DNA of 59,450 nucleotides, taken from the NCBI GenBank assembly GCA_017417045.1, contig JAFPZZ010000037.1:1-59450 (forward strand), in the 5' to 3' direction. This document shows positions 35,535 to 43,350 of this stretch, piece after piece; within the stretch, counting starts at the first letter, position 1, and each line of letters opens with the position of its first letter. The stretch comes from Bacillota bacterium (GTDB lineage: Bacteria > Bacillota > Clostridia > Peptostreptococcales > Anaerovoracaceae). Under the pieces are notes generated by a model that was not told where the DNA came from, made no database searches, and was given only the letters and a program-made list of their open reading frames with translations. A program made the position numbers and the translations under genes.

Positions 35535-36065
35535 ATGAACGAAAGAACCAAGAAAATGACCTTTTCGGCCATATTCCTCGCGCTTGCGATGGTGCTGCCA
35601 TTTTTGACAGGTCAGATACCTCAGATAGGCTCCATGCTCTCGCCTATGCATATCCCTGTGCTGCTCTGCGGCTTCGTCTGCGGATGGCCCTGGGGACTGG
35701 CTGTAGGTTTCATAGCGCCGCTGCTGCGCTCCGTGATCTTCGGCATGCCGCCGATGTTTCCCGGGGCCGTCGCGATGGCCTTCGAGCTCGCTACCTACGG
35801 CGCCGTATCCGGCATACTTTATAAGCTTCTCCCGAAAAAGAAGATGAATATCTACGTCTCCCTCATAGTCGCAATGATAGCGGGCCGCATCGTATGGGGT
35901 ATCGCTCGCTACGTGCTCGCCGGCATCGCGGGGACCAGTTTCCCCATGTCGGCCTTCCTAGCCGGGGCGATCTTCAATGCCGTCCCGGGCATCATACTGC
36001 ACATACTCCTGATACCGTATCTGGTCATGGTCATGGAGAAGGCTAAGCTGACGCTGAACAAATGA
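35535..36065 (+). CDS. ECF transporter S component
   Basis: 176 aa with about six membrane helices, the size and shape of substrate-binding S subunits of energy-coupling-factor vitamin importers. The N-terminal MTFSAIFLALAMVLPFLTGQIP and later GFVCGWPWGLAVGFIAPLLR match the family. Shared EcfA/EcfT subunits are not in the window, as expected for group II systems. Substrate not assigned. AAGGAGG lies 10 nt before the ATG. Confidence 0.85.
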   Translation: MNERTKKMTFSAIFLALAMVLPFLTGQIPQIGSMLSPMHIPVLLCGFVCGWPWGLAVGFIAPLLRSVIFGMPPMFPGAVAMAFELATYGAVSGILYKLLPKKKMNIYVSLIVAMIAGRIVWGIARYVLAGIAGTSFPMSAFLAGAIFNAVPGIILHILLIPYLVMVMEKAKLTLNK

Positions 36066-36225
36066 GGGGTTTAAGGCTGCGCTGACGCAGCGGCCGGACC
36101 CGTACGTGAAAAACTTCCGGCGCCAGGCAGACCGAAACTCAGGCTAACAGACTCGCAGGACATAGCTCCGGCGGGTCATTTTTGTATAATAAGGTTTTGC
36201 GGCAGAAGGCAGAGACACAGGAGAT

Positions 36226-36291
36226 GGATAGTTGCCTAAAGACCCTGAAGCCACAGGCGCAGGCTTTTAAGAGGGATAGCTGTCTAAAGAC
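36226..36291 (+). repeat. Two 18-nt direct repeats in the gap before the tetR-type gene
   Basis: GGATAGTTGCCTAAAGAC (36226-36243) and GGATAGCTGTCTAAAGAC (36274-36291) differ at two positions. They lie upstream of the TetR promoter in a 310-nt gap that also holds a lone TATAAT (36185-36190) but no gene. Confidence 0.55.
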
Positions 36292-36303
36292 GGCGAGGAA
36301 AAC

Positions 36304-36332
36304 TTGATAAGTGACCTATCGGTCACTATAAT
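36304..36332 (+). promoter_or_regulatory. TetR promoter with palindromic operator filling the spacer
   Basis: TTGATA (36304-36309), 17-nt spacer, perfect TATAAT (36327-36332). The spacer is a palindrome, AGTGACC-TATC-GGTCACT (36310-36327), of a form common for TetR-family operators. Binding would block RNA polymerase, so the downstream regulator is almost certainly self-repressed. Confidence 0.85.
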
Positions 36333-36375
36333 GAGAGAACGAACGGTTACCATATGCGTTGAAGGAGGCCCACCC

Positions 36376-36981
36376 ATGGCAAAGGATACAAAAGAAAGGA
36401 TCCTGTCGGCTGCGTTGGATATGTTTTCGCAGAATGGCTATGAAGGAACTAATATCCGTGAACTGACCGCCTCTCTGGGCCTGGTCAAGTCATCGATGTA
36501 TAAGCACTTCGAAAGCAAGGAAGAGATCTGGAACACCCTGCTTGATGAACTGATCGCCTATTATGAAGCGCGGTTCGGATCCATGGAACACCTGCCGCCC
36601 GTGCCGGATTCCTTGGAGGAACTGGATGCCATGACGATGCGCATGGTGGGTTTCACTGTCCGCGACGAAACGGTCGTAAAGACCAGAAAGATGCTGACGA
36701 TCGAGCAGTTCCGGGATGAACGCGCTAGGGATCTGGCAACGAAGTATTTTCCCACAGGGCTGAAAGACATGTTCACGCAGATCTTCGCGGGGATGATGGA
36801 CAAGGGGCTCCTGCGCCGGGACGATCCGGCCATGCTCGCTTTTGCCTACACCGCGCCGATCTCGGCGCTGATCCACCTCTGCGACAGAGAGCCGGAGAAG
36901 ACGGATGAGGCCATGGCGCAGATCGAAGCGTTCAGCCGGCACTTTATCATTACATATAGCGAAGAAGCTGCGCTATCTTAA
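36376..36981 (+). CDS. TetR/AcrR family transcriptional regulator
   Basis: 201-aa repressor. The N-terminal helix-turn-helix covers residues 5-52 (TKERILSAALDMFSQNGYEGTNIRELTASLGLVKSSMYKHF), followed by the ligand-binding helices. ATG 36376 is chosen, with GGAGG upstream; the longer frame runs into the promoter. Its Ile codons are mainly ATC, unlike the ATA-rich backbone, and together with the next three genes it looks transferred. Likely controls itself and the downstream genes. Confidence 0.92.
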   Translation: MAKDTKERILSAALDMFSQNGYEGTNIRELTASLGLVKSSMYKHFESKEEIWNTLLDELIAYYEARFGSMEHLPPVPDSLEELDAMTMRMVGFTVRDETVVKTRKMLTIEQFRDERARDLATKYFPTGLKDMFTQIFAGMMDKGLLRRDDPAMLAFAYTAPISALIHLCDREPEKTDEAMAQIEAFSRHFIITYSEEAALS

Positions 36982-37048
36982 GACCGGCCATTTTATACTT
37001 ACAAAAAAGAAACTCAAAGAAGCTGTCTCAGCGGAAGACAGGCGGGTG

Positions 37049-37159
37049 ATGGAGCTGGCCGAGCTGCCGGAGGAATTTGATCTCGACGGCGCGCTCAAAG
37101 CGTTGTTTTGCTGGTGTCAGAGCGCTTTTGAGCGTATTGATCGTCTTGGAGGGATATGA
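37049..37159 (+). CDS. Possible short ORF or gene fragment upstream of the ATC hydrolase-like gene
   Basis: An open frame of 36 aa (MELAELPEEFDLDGALKALF...) overlaps the next start by 4 nt. The same frame is open back into the tetR gene without a good start. The acidic/hydrophobic pattern looks protein-like but I recognise no family. It may be a fragment of a longer gene. Low confidence. Confidence 0.2.
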   Translation: MELAELPEEFDLDGALKALFCWCQSAFERIDRLGGI

Positions 37160-37572
37160 TGGATCTCAAAGATACAAAACTATTCTTTTTAGAAGAGGAC
37201 TGTAAAAAACAGTTTGGCGAAGATAAAGGGGAAGAGATCTTCCAATCAGCAGGCAGACACTATGAAAAGCTCTGCTGCCAGGCGGATTTCCGGAATAATG
37301 CAGAGATCGAATACCACAAAAAGAAGTTCCCGCAGGAAGGCTGGGATACGCAGTGGATCCGCTGCGACGGAAAAGAGATCCACTTTGATATGACCCGCTG
37401 CATTTACAAAGATATCTGCGATACGAAAGACTGTCCTGAGCTTTGCGCCGTATTCTGCGAAAACGATGATATCGCTTTCAGCGGCTTGATGCCGAAGATC
37501 CGTTTTACACGGAAAGTGACGTCGGGAAAGGGTGCAGACCGCTGTGATTTTCATTTTGTAAAAAACAAATGA
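37156..37572 (+). CDS. L-2-amino-thiazoline-4-carboxylate hydrolase-like (ATC hydrolase family) protein
   Basis: 138 aa. The C-terminal half has the Cys-rich pattern typical of this family: CIYKDICDTKDCPELCAVFC, then a acidic pair and FTRKVTSGKGADRCDF. The family was named for the enzyme of cysteine formation from thiazoline carboxylate, but most members near TetR genes have no tested role, and this one is shorter than full-length members, so it may be N-terminally reduced. GGAGGG precedes the tandem ATGs. TetR control is likely. Confidence 0.65.
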   Translation: MMDLKDTKLFFLEEDCKKQFGEDKGEEIFQSAGRHYEKLCCQADFRNNAEIEYHKKKFPQEGWDTQWIRCDGKEIHFDMTRCIYKDICDTKDCPELCAVFCENDDIAFSGLMPKIRFTRKVTSGKGADRCDFHFVKNK

Positions 37573-37638
37573 TCGGAATGGCGCCATGGAGTCCGAACCC
37601 TTTGCCATGAGCAAACATGACCCACGCTGAGAACACCC

Positions 37639-38046
37639 ATGGAAACAAGACTGACGATCTTTTTCGAAGATCCCTTCTGGGTGGGCGTCTTTGAGCGCGT
37701 CGAAGATGGGAAGCTCTCAGTTTGCAGGGTCACCTTCGGTGCGGAGCCAAAGGACTATGAGGTTTGGGAGTTCGTTCTTGGGCACTACTACGAATTGAGA
37801 TTCAGTCCCGCCGTAGAGACCGGCATCAAGCGCACGGCGGACAATCCGAAACGCCGACAGAGGAACGCAAGAAAGCAAGTGGAACGTACCGGCGTCGGGA
37901 CAAAGTCGCAGCAGGCCCTGCAGATGCAGCTTGAGCAAAACAAGCAGGAACGAAAAGAGAGGAGCCGGGAGCAAAAGCAGGCGGAGGCCGAACGGCAATT
38001 CGCGCTGAAGCAGCAAAAGAAAAAGGAAAAGCACAGGGGAAGATAG
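37639..38046 (+). CDS. YjdF family RNA-binding protein
   Basis: 135 aa. The N-terminus METRLTIFFEDPFWVGVFER and the middle VWEFVLGHYYELRFSP are the YjdF (DUF2992) signature; the C-terminal 55 residues are a highly charged Lys/Arg/Gln/Glu helix (KQERKERSREQKQAEAE). In Bacillus the homologue is controlled by an azaaromatic-binding riboswitch; here the 66-nt gap upstream is too short for it. Role unknown. Confidence 0.85.
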   Translation: METRLTIFFEDPFWVGVFERVEDGKLSVCRVTFGAEPKDYEVWEFVLGHYYELRFSPAVETGIKRTADNPKRRQRNARKQVERTGVGTKSQQALQMQLEQNKQERKERSREQKQAEAERQFALKQQKKKEKHRGR

Positions 38047-38143
38047 AATGGATCGGAGGTCGGCAGCATAAGCAAGGCCTTAAAAGATCTAAAAGATAGC
38101 AGGAAAACGCTAATTATATTCGAGAAAGTGAGATCATGAAATA

Positions 38144-38743
38144 ATGCGTATATATGTTGATTTTGACGATTGTCTTTGTGAGACAGCGAGGGCCTTCTCA
38201 AAGCTCGCGCAGGAGATGTTCAATAAGCATGTCCCTTATGATCAGATCCGTTATTTTGAACTTGACAGGTCTTTCGATCTGGATGCGGAACAATACGAGC
38301 GCTTTATGCTTCGGGGGCACGAGCCGGAGATGCTGCTGTCGTTAGATGCGACGCCGGGAGCTGCGGAGGTCATAAACGAATGGATCTCCTGCGGGCACGA
38401 GGTATCGATCGTTACCGGCCGTCCGTCAAGCGTTTACGAGCCGTCCCGCATATGGCTGGACGAGCATGGACTTAAGGACGCCAGACTGTACTGCCTCAAC
38501 AAATACGGAAGGGATCACTATATCAAAAACAGCAGCACCCTTGAACTTGAAGACTATTACAGGATGAAGTTTGATTACGCAGTCGAGGATTCTCCAAAGG
38601 CGTTCAGGTTTTTCGAACATCTGCCGGAGCTTAAGGTCCTGGTATTCGACAGACCGTGGAACAGAGAATGTGCTTTTCCGAGTGAAAACTATCAAAGATG
38701 CGCCGATTGGGAGAGCATTCGCAGGATCGTTGCAGCTGAGTGA
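38144..38743 (+). CDS. 5-prime(3-prime)-deoxyribonucleotidase-like HAD hydrolase (NT5C family)
   Basis: 199 aa HAD-superfamily phosphatase. Motif I is VDFDDCLCET with the nucleophile Asp and the acid two residues on; motif II is IVTGRPSS; motif III/IV is the late FDYAVEDSPKA. This layout fits the 5-nucleotidase type C family, probably acting on nucleoside monophosphates. The Shine-Dalgarno is weak. It ends the foreign-looking block; a pair of terminators follows. Confidence 0.8.
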   Translation: MRIYVDFDDCLCETARAFSKLAQEMFNKHVPYDQIRYFELDRSFDLDAEQYERFMLRGHEPEMLLSLDATPGAAEVINEWISCGHEVSIVTGRPSSVYEPSRIWLDEHGLKDARLYCLNKYGRDHYIKNSSTLELEDYYRMKFDYAVEDSPKAFRFFEHLPELKVLVFDRPWNRECAFPSENYQRCADWESIRRIVAAE

Positions 38744-38806
38744 GAAAGAGATCTCAGGACGATGCGAAGTAGAAAGGTGAGAACGCAAAGACCATAGGAT
38801 TCGTTC

Positions 38807-38848
38807 AAAAAAACGGACTGCCGCAGTGTATGCGGCGATCCGTTTTTT
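38807..38848 (+). terminator. Terminator after the nucleotidase gene
   Basis: AAAACGGA pairs with TCCGTTTT and an inner GCCGCA with TGCGGC around GTGTA; T6 follows. First hairpin of a tandem pair. Confidence 0.85.
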
Positions 38849-38849
38849 A

Positions 38850-38890
38850 TCTGGGTAAGACCCCGCGTTAGACGCGGGGTCGGGTTTTTT
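38850..38890 (+). repeat. Terminator-associated repeat, copy 2
   Basis: TCTGGGTAAGACCCCGCGTT leads a perfect 10-bp stem GACCCCGCGT-TAG-ACGCGGGGTC (38859-38881) followed by GGGTTTTTT. It is the most symmetrical of three copies and functions as a second terminator. Confidence 0.8.
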
Positions 38891-38924
38891 GTAAGATCGG
38901 GGTTTTGCGGAACATCCCAGACCC

Positions 38925-40307
38925 TTACCTGGGCTGCGGTACGGGCACGTCCATGGGGATCGGGCACTTGTAGGGAGAGCTCTTGGTCGCTTCCGCAAAC
39001 TCGGCCTTGGCCTTCTCGACGAGTTCGGGCTGCTCGATGGCCTTGAGTGCGGCCGCCGCTACGACCTTGCCTCCGAAGAGCATGCCCTTGAAGCCGATGG
39101 ACATGCCGGAGCAGGCGGTTATCTGCCAGCTGTGTCCGGGAGCCGCGAGGTTGTAGGTCGCGGTGTTGACCTGGCAGCAGGGGCAGATGTGGTCTACGTC
39201 ACCGACATCGGTGGAGCCGCCGCCGGTCTCGTACTCGACGTCGTTTATGATCGTGGAGATCGGGCCGTTGTCGAGCTCTCCGCTCCTCAGGACTTCCTCA
39301 TACCTGGGGCTCTGCTTGTTGAGGGCGTCCGCGAAGGCCTTCTCCTCCTCGGTCCATTCGGGGACCCCTATCTCGGCCATGGTATCGTGGCAGAGATCGG
39401 TGAGCACCTTGTTTGGCATGGTATTGTAGCAGCCGCCGAGGAACTCTACTTCGAGCTCGGTCTCGGTCATGTGGGCCGCGCCTTCGGCACAGAGGACGAG
39501 CCTTCTGTAGGCGTCCTCGATGGCTTCGCGGGAGAGTCCTCTCACGTAGTACCATACTGAAGCCCTGTCGGGAACGATATTGGGCGCGGTGCCGGCTTCC
39601 TTGTAGGAATAGTGTATCCTGATGTCCGGGGTGACGTGTTCCCTGAGGTAGTTGGCGCCGACGTTGGTGAGCTCGGCCGCGTCGAGCGCGGATCTCCCCT
39701 GCCAGGGGGCTCCGCCCGCGTGGGAGGTCCTGCCGCTGTAGTGGAAGATGGCGCTGTTGAGGCCGTTCATGGTGCCGAAGTGGACCCTGTTCTGGCTGTT
39801 TCCGTGCCACGCGAAGCAGATGTCGAGATCTCTGAAGGCTCCGTTTCTGGCCATGAATACCTTTCCGGTGAGTACTTCCTCAGCGGGGCAGGCGTAGAAT
39901 ACTATGGTGCCGGGGAGCTTCTTTTCCTCCATCTCGGCCTTCGCTCCGACGGCCGCCGCGAGGCAGGCTACGTTGAGAAGATTGTGGCCGCAGCCCTGGC
40001 CCGGGGCCTCGGGCGATACCGGATCCTTGGTGGTGCAGACCTTCTGCGAGAGTCCGGGGAGGGCGTCGAGCTCTCCGAGTATGCCGATGACGGGCTTTCC
40101 GCTGCCCCAGCGTCCGACGACGCAGGTGGGAAGGCCGTAGGCTCCGGTCTCTACCTCAAAACCGTAGTCCTTGAGGATCTCTTCGGTCCACTTGGCCGCG
40201 TTGACCTCGTTGTAAGCTGTCTCCGGATGCTCCCACATCTTTTTGGCGAGGGCGATGAGCTTTTCCTGCTCGGCGTCGATCTTGTTTATTGCGATCTTTC
40301 CTGTCAT
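38925..40307 (-). CDS. M20 family amidohydrolase (AbgB-like)
   Basis: 460-aa metal-dependent amidase. Metal-binding blocks: LGELDALPG, GQGCGHNLL, PAEEV, and the late HSWQ near residue 400; the lid-domain region includes GRTSHAGGAPWQGRSALDA. The pattern is that of p-aminobenzoyl-glutamate hydrolase subunit B and related N-acyl amino acid hydrolases, rather than of carboxypeptidase G2. GGAGG lies before the ATG on the minus strand. No AbgA or AbgT partner is nearby, so the substrate is open. Confidence 0.88.
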   Translation of the reverse strand: MTGKIAINKIDAEQEKLIALAKKMWEHPETAYNEVNAAKWTEEILKDYGFEVETGAYGLPTCVVGRWGSGKPVIGILGELDALPGLSQKVCTTKDPVSPEAPGQGCGHNLLNVACLAAAVGAKAEMEEKKLPGTIVFYACPAEEVLTGKVFMARNGAFRDLDICFAWHGNSQNRVHFGTMNGLNSAIFHYSGRTSHAGGAPWQGRSALDAAELTNVGANYLREHVTPDIRIHYSYKEAGTAPNIVPDRASVWYYVRGLSREAIEDAYRRLVLCAEGAAHMTETELEVEFLGGCYNTMPNKVLTDLCHDTMAEIGVPEWTEEEKAFADALNKQSPRYEEVLRSGELDNGPISTIINDVEYETGGGSTDVGDVDHICPCCQVNTATYNLAAPGHSWQITACSGMSIGFKGMLFGGKVVAAAALKAIEQPELVEKAKAEFAEATKSSPYKCPIPMDVPVPQPR

Positions 40308-40384
40308 TTTGACCTCCTGATATAACTATGAACAGAGAAGGAACCGAATTGACGGCCTCTGCTCCAAACTTTTTCATCAACGAC

Positions 40385-40390
40385 ATTATA
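40385..40390 (-). promoter_or_regulatory. -10 element for the M20 gene
   Basis: Perfect TATAAT on the minus strand, 78 nt upstream of the start. The -35 at standard spacing (TTTAAA) is poor. Confidence 0.4.
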
Positions 40391-40474
40391 GCCCAAAGCA
40401 TCGTGCATTTAAACAATTATCGGAGCATGGCCCCCGTGAGTTTTGAGAAGGAAGGGCGGGGTATCCGGGAAACG

Positions 40475-40529
40475 CGACCGGATGTTTCTAAGAAGCAAAG
40501 CCTGTATTTTTAAAGAGAGCATCCGGTCG
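40475..40529. repeat. 10-bp inverted repeat CGACCGGATG / CATCCGGTCG
   Basis: Perfect arms at 40475-40484 and 40520-40529 around a 35-nt AT-rich loop lie between the divergent M20 and mtaB genes. No T-tract, so not a terminator; a protein site or chance fold. The rest of this 317-nt gap holds only promoters. Confidence 0.45.
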
Positions 40530-40589
40530 GTCTTGAAAATAGCAGCCGTCCGGCGTCTGTGTGCTTTACGGCAGTTTTGAGCGCCAGTC

Positions 40590-40618
40590 TTGTCGCAGGG
40601 AGACCGATTTGCTAAAAT
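40590..40618 (+). promoter_or_regulatory. Promoter placing mtaB transcription at its start codon
   Basis: TTGTCG (40590-40595), 17-nt spacer, TAAAAT (40613-40618). The expected start, 7 nt on, is A40625, the first base of the ATG at 40625, implying a leaderless mRNA. Confidence 0.5.
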
Positions 40619-40624
40619 ATGCTC

Positions 40625-41956
40625 ATGGCAAGGAAAGTATCTTTTTATACGCTCGGATGCAGAGTGAATCAATACGAGGCCCAGCTCATGGCTGAGCTTT
40701 TCAAGGCGCGCGGCTGGGAGATAGGCGGCGAAGAGGACGTCTCCGACGCCTACGTCGTCAACACCTGCACCGTGACGGCGCTCTCGGACAGGAAGTCCCG
40801 CCAATACATAAGGCGAATGAAGAGACTGAACCCTCAGGCGGCGGTGATAGTCATGGGCTGCTATCCCCAGACAAGGCCGGAGGCGCTGGCCTCGATGGAG
40901 GAGGCGGACGTTATCATCGGTACCGAGGGCAAGGAGAGGGCGCCTGAGCTCGCCGAGGAGTTTCTGAAGACCCGCGAGCGCAAACTGCTTACGAGCGGAG
41001 GAAGGCCCGAAAGCAGGGAATACACCGACCATCAGGCCATTTTCGGAAGCGAATCCAGGACCAGGGCACTCATCAAGATAGAGGAGGGCTGCGACCGCTT
41101 CTGCTCCTACTGCGTTATACCCTACGCCAGGGGACCCGTACGCAGCAGGCCGCTCGAGAGCATAGTCTCCGAGGCGCGCGGGCTCGTCGAAGCGGGATAC
41201 AAGGAGATAGTCCTGAGCGGCATAAATACGGCTCTTTACGGCTCTGAAAGGCCGGATGTGAGCGTTTCGGGGATAGACGGCGTCATAGAGGCCATAAGCG
41301 CGCTGCCCGGCGATTTCAGGATAAGGATAGGCTCGCTGGAGCCGACGGTCGTGAACGCCGAATACGTAAAAAAGCTCTTCGGCTATGACAAGCTGTGCCA
41401 CCACCTGCACCTGTCAGTGCAGAGCGGAAGCGACAGGGTGCTGAAGGCCATGAACAGGCACTACAGCGCGGCGGAGTACCTAGATATCGTGCGCGTTCTG
41501 AGGGAATTCGATCCGCTTTACGGGATAACCACGGACATCATCGCGGGCTTCCCCGGAGAGAGCGAGGAGGACTTCGAGCAGACGCTGGAGCTCGCCGAGA
41601 AGGCAGGCTACCTGCATATACACGGCTTCCCTTATTCCGTCAGGCCTTTCACGAAGGCAGCGGAGATGGAAGGGCAGCTGCCTCCGCATGTAAAAAAAGA
41701 GCGCAACGCAAGGCTCGGAGAGCTTTCCGAAAAGCTCTCGCTCGAATTCAGGAAGAGTATGGAGGGCAGCTTTCAGCGCGTTCTGACAGAGGAAAGGGTC
41801 AGCGTGGACGGACGCGAGTATATCAAGGGTCACGCTTCGAACTACTGCCCGGTCTATATACCTGCCGAGGCGGCAATAACTGACAACGAATTCATAGACG
41901 TCCGCGCGGGAGAGCCCATAGCGGACGGAGTTGCCGGGATCATAGTCAGGACTTAA
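40625..41956 (+). CDS. mtaB: tRNA t6A37 methylthiotransferase MtaB
   Basis: Radical-SAM enzyme that adds a methylthio group to t6A at position 37 of ANN-decoding tRNAs. Three Cys of the N-terminal cluster lie in LGCRVNQYE, NTCTV and GCYPQ; the SAM cluster is CDRFCSYC; a TRAM-like domain ends the protein. Length 443 aa is normal. ATG 40625 is preferred to ATG 40619: it fits the family start and the predicted transcription start, and neither has a Shine-Dalgarno. The GNAT-HIT frame follows after 19 nt. Confidence 0.93.
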   Translation: MARKVSFYTLGCRVNQYEAQLMAELFKARGWEIGGEEDVSDAYVVNTCTVTALSDRKSRQYIRRMKRLNPQAAVIVMGCYPQTRPEALASMEEADVIIGTEGKERAPELAEEFLKTRERKLLTSGGRPESREYTDHQAIFGSESRTRALIKIEEGCDRFCSYCVIPYARGPVRSRPLESIVSEARGLVEAGYKEIVLSGINTALYGSERPDVSVSGIDGVIEAISALPGDFRIRIGSLEPTVVNAEYVKKLFGYDKLCHHLHLSVQSGSDRVLKAMNRHYSAAEYLDIVRVLREFDPLYGITTDIIAGFPGESEEDFEQTLELAEKAGYLHIHGFPYSVRPFTKAAEMEGQLPPHVKKERNARLGELSEKLSLEFRKSMEGSFQRVLTEERVSVDGREYIKGHASNYCPVYIPAEAAITDNEFIDVRAGEPIADGVAGIIVRT

Positions 41957-41975
41957 CAGGGAGGCCGAAGGAAAC

Positions 41976-42911
41976 ATGCCGAGGGAATACTTCATGCGCT
42001 CGGAAAGGGTAGGCTTCTCCCGCTGGGGAGAGGGCGACCTGCCCCTCGCTGAAAGGCTTTGGGGCGATCCCGACGTGAGCAGATACATATGCGCGAGCGG
42101 GGTGTTCACCCTCGCCGAGATAGAGGAGCGTCTCTCAAAGGAGATCCTTAACGGGCAGGCGCTGGGCATACAGTACTGGCCTCTGTTCGAGCTCTCATCG
42201 GGCCGCTTCATGGGCTGCTGCGGCCTCAGACCGCACGGCGAGGGCTGCCTCGAGATGGGTATACACCTGCTTCCCGCCTTCTGGCGGCGGGGATTTGCCT
42301 TCGAGGCCTGCACGGCCGTCATTGGCTACGCATTCGGCGCGCTGAAAGCTGAGAAGCTCTTCGGGGGCCACAACCCAAAAAACGCGGCGTCGAGAGGACT
42401 GCTGAAAAAGCTCGGTTTCTCCTACACAGGCGACGAATTCTACGCCCCGACAGGGCTCTATCATCCATCATACGAGCTTTATCCGCCTGTTTCGCTAGAA
42501 GGGACAGGGCAGGAAACTATAGCGAAAGATAAAGATCTTGTAAATAAAAACAGGAAAGGAACGACCATGGAAAACTGCATCTTCTGCAAGCTCGCGAGCG
42601 GCGAGATCCCGACGAACGTGGTCTACGAGGATGAGAGCGTATTCTCGTTCTACGACGCCGATCCACAGGCGCCGGTCCACGTGCTGATCATCCCCAAAAA
42701 GCATCTCGGTTCGCTGAACGAGGCCTCCTGCGAGGACGCCGAGCTGCTAGCCCACATGCTGCTCAAGGCTAAAGACATCGCCGCGGAGCTGGGACTCGAA
42801 AACGGCTACAGGCTCGTTATCAACACGGGCGCGGACGGGGGACAGAGCGTGCCTCATCTGCACATACACCTGCTGGGAAAGCGCCAGATGAACTGGCCGC
42901 CGGGAGACTGA
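41976..42911 (+). CDS. GNAT acetyltransferase and HIT protein in one continuous frame
   Basis: 311 aa. Residues 1-175 are a GNAT acetyltransferase of the RimJ/RimL type (acetyl-CoA loop LLPAFWRRGFAFEAC, NPKNAASRGLLKKLGF). Residues 198-311 are a full HIT protein (CIFCKLASGEIP at its start, nucleotide-binding HLHIHLL near the end). The linker (about 176-197) reads like translated intergenic DNA: AT-rich, with a ribosome site AAAGGA 6 nt before ATG 42567, the ordinary HIT start. So the GNAT stop seems to have been lost; both a fusion and free HIT protein may be made. A true engineered-like fusion with function is less likely. AAGGAA precedes ATG 41976. Confidence 0.8.
   Translation: MPREYFMRSERVGFSRWGEGDLPLAERLWGDPDVSRYICASGVFTLAEIEERLSKEILNGQALGIQYWPLFELSSGRFMGCCGLRPHGEGCLEMGIHLLPAFWRRGFAFEACTAVIGYAFGALKAEKLFGGHNPKNAASRGLLKKLGFSYTGDEFYAPTGLYHPSYELYPPVSLEGTGQETIAKDKDLVNKNRKGTTMENCIFCKLASGEIPTNVVYEDESVFSFYDADPQAPVHVLIIPKKHLGSLNEASCEDAELLAHMLLKAKDIAAELGLENGYRLVINTGADGGQSVPHLHIHLLGKRQMNWPPGD
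42555..42569 (+). promoter_or_regulatory. Internal ribosome-binding site and start of the HIT protein
   Basis: AAAGGA (42555-42560), 6-nt spacer, ATG 42567. Translation from here gives a normal 114-aa HIT (HINT-like) nucleotide hydrolase without the acetyltransferase part. Confidence 0.65.
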
Positions 42912-42963
42912 TAAGCTATGCCCATCCCCGGTCAAATAAAATGATGCTCGGAGCAAAAAATCC

Positions 42964-42992
42964 TTGCAACGTCAGGTCTGTTCATATATACT
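42964..42992 (+). promoter_or_regulatory. Sigma-A promoter of rpsU
   Basis: TTGCAA (42964-42969), 17-nt spacer, TATACT (42987-42992), about 50 nt before rpsU. Confidence 0.75.
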
Positions 42993-43044
42993 ATCCCTGT
43001 TCGAATAAAAGCCGCAAGGCTTCAGCGAGGAGGTGAGTCAGAGA

Positions 43045-43227
43045 ATGGCACAGGTAGTTGTAAGAGAAGGCGAAGGTCTTGAAAGTGCTCTTAAGAGATT
43101 CAAGCGCTCTTGTGCTAGAGACGGCGTCATGTCCGAGCTCAGGAAGAGAGAATGCTACGAAAAGCCCAGCGTGAAGAAAAAGAAGAAGTCTGAAGCTGCA
43201 CGCAAGAAAGCAAATAAGAGATATTAG
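43045..43227 (+). CDS. rpsU: 30S ribosomal protein S21
   Basis: 60-aa basic protein of the small subunit, thought to help base-pairing of mRNA with 16S rRNA. Sequence [20 protein letters not shown] followed by a Lys/Arg-rich tail is diagnostic. ATG 43045 matches the family start; GAGGAGGTGA lies upstream, and an in-frame GTG at 43033 is too close to it. It has its own promoter and terminator ahead of phoH. Confidence 0.96.
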   Translation: MAQVVVREGEGLESALKRFKRSCARDGVMSELRKRECYEKPSVKKKKKSEAARKKANKRY

Positions 43228-43236
43228 TCAAGAGAA

Positions 43237-43265
43237 AGCCTGCCGCGTAAACGGTGGGCTTTTTT
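43237..43265 (+). terminator. Terminator after rpsU
   Basis: AGCCTGCCG (43237-43245) pairs with CGGTGGGCT (43252-43260) with two G-T wobbles; T5 or more follows. It may be leaky, since phoH has no clear promoter after it. Confidence 0.75.
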
Positions 43266-43350
43266 GCACAAAGCCTGTCCGGCCGAAGAGCCGGATGATC
43301 ACCTCGGTCACGCGGCTGCCAGAGCCGCGGACGCAAGAAAAGGAGAAGAT

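Noticed and set aside
37573..37638. yjdF riboswitch before the YjdF-like gene
   Set aside because: Only 66 nt separate it from the preceding gene and no aptamer-like fold is visible.
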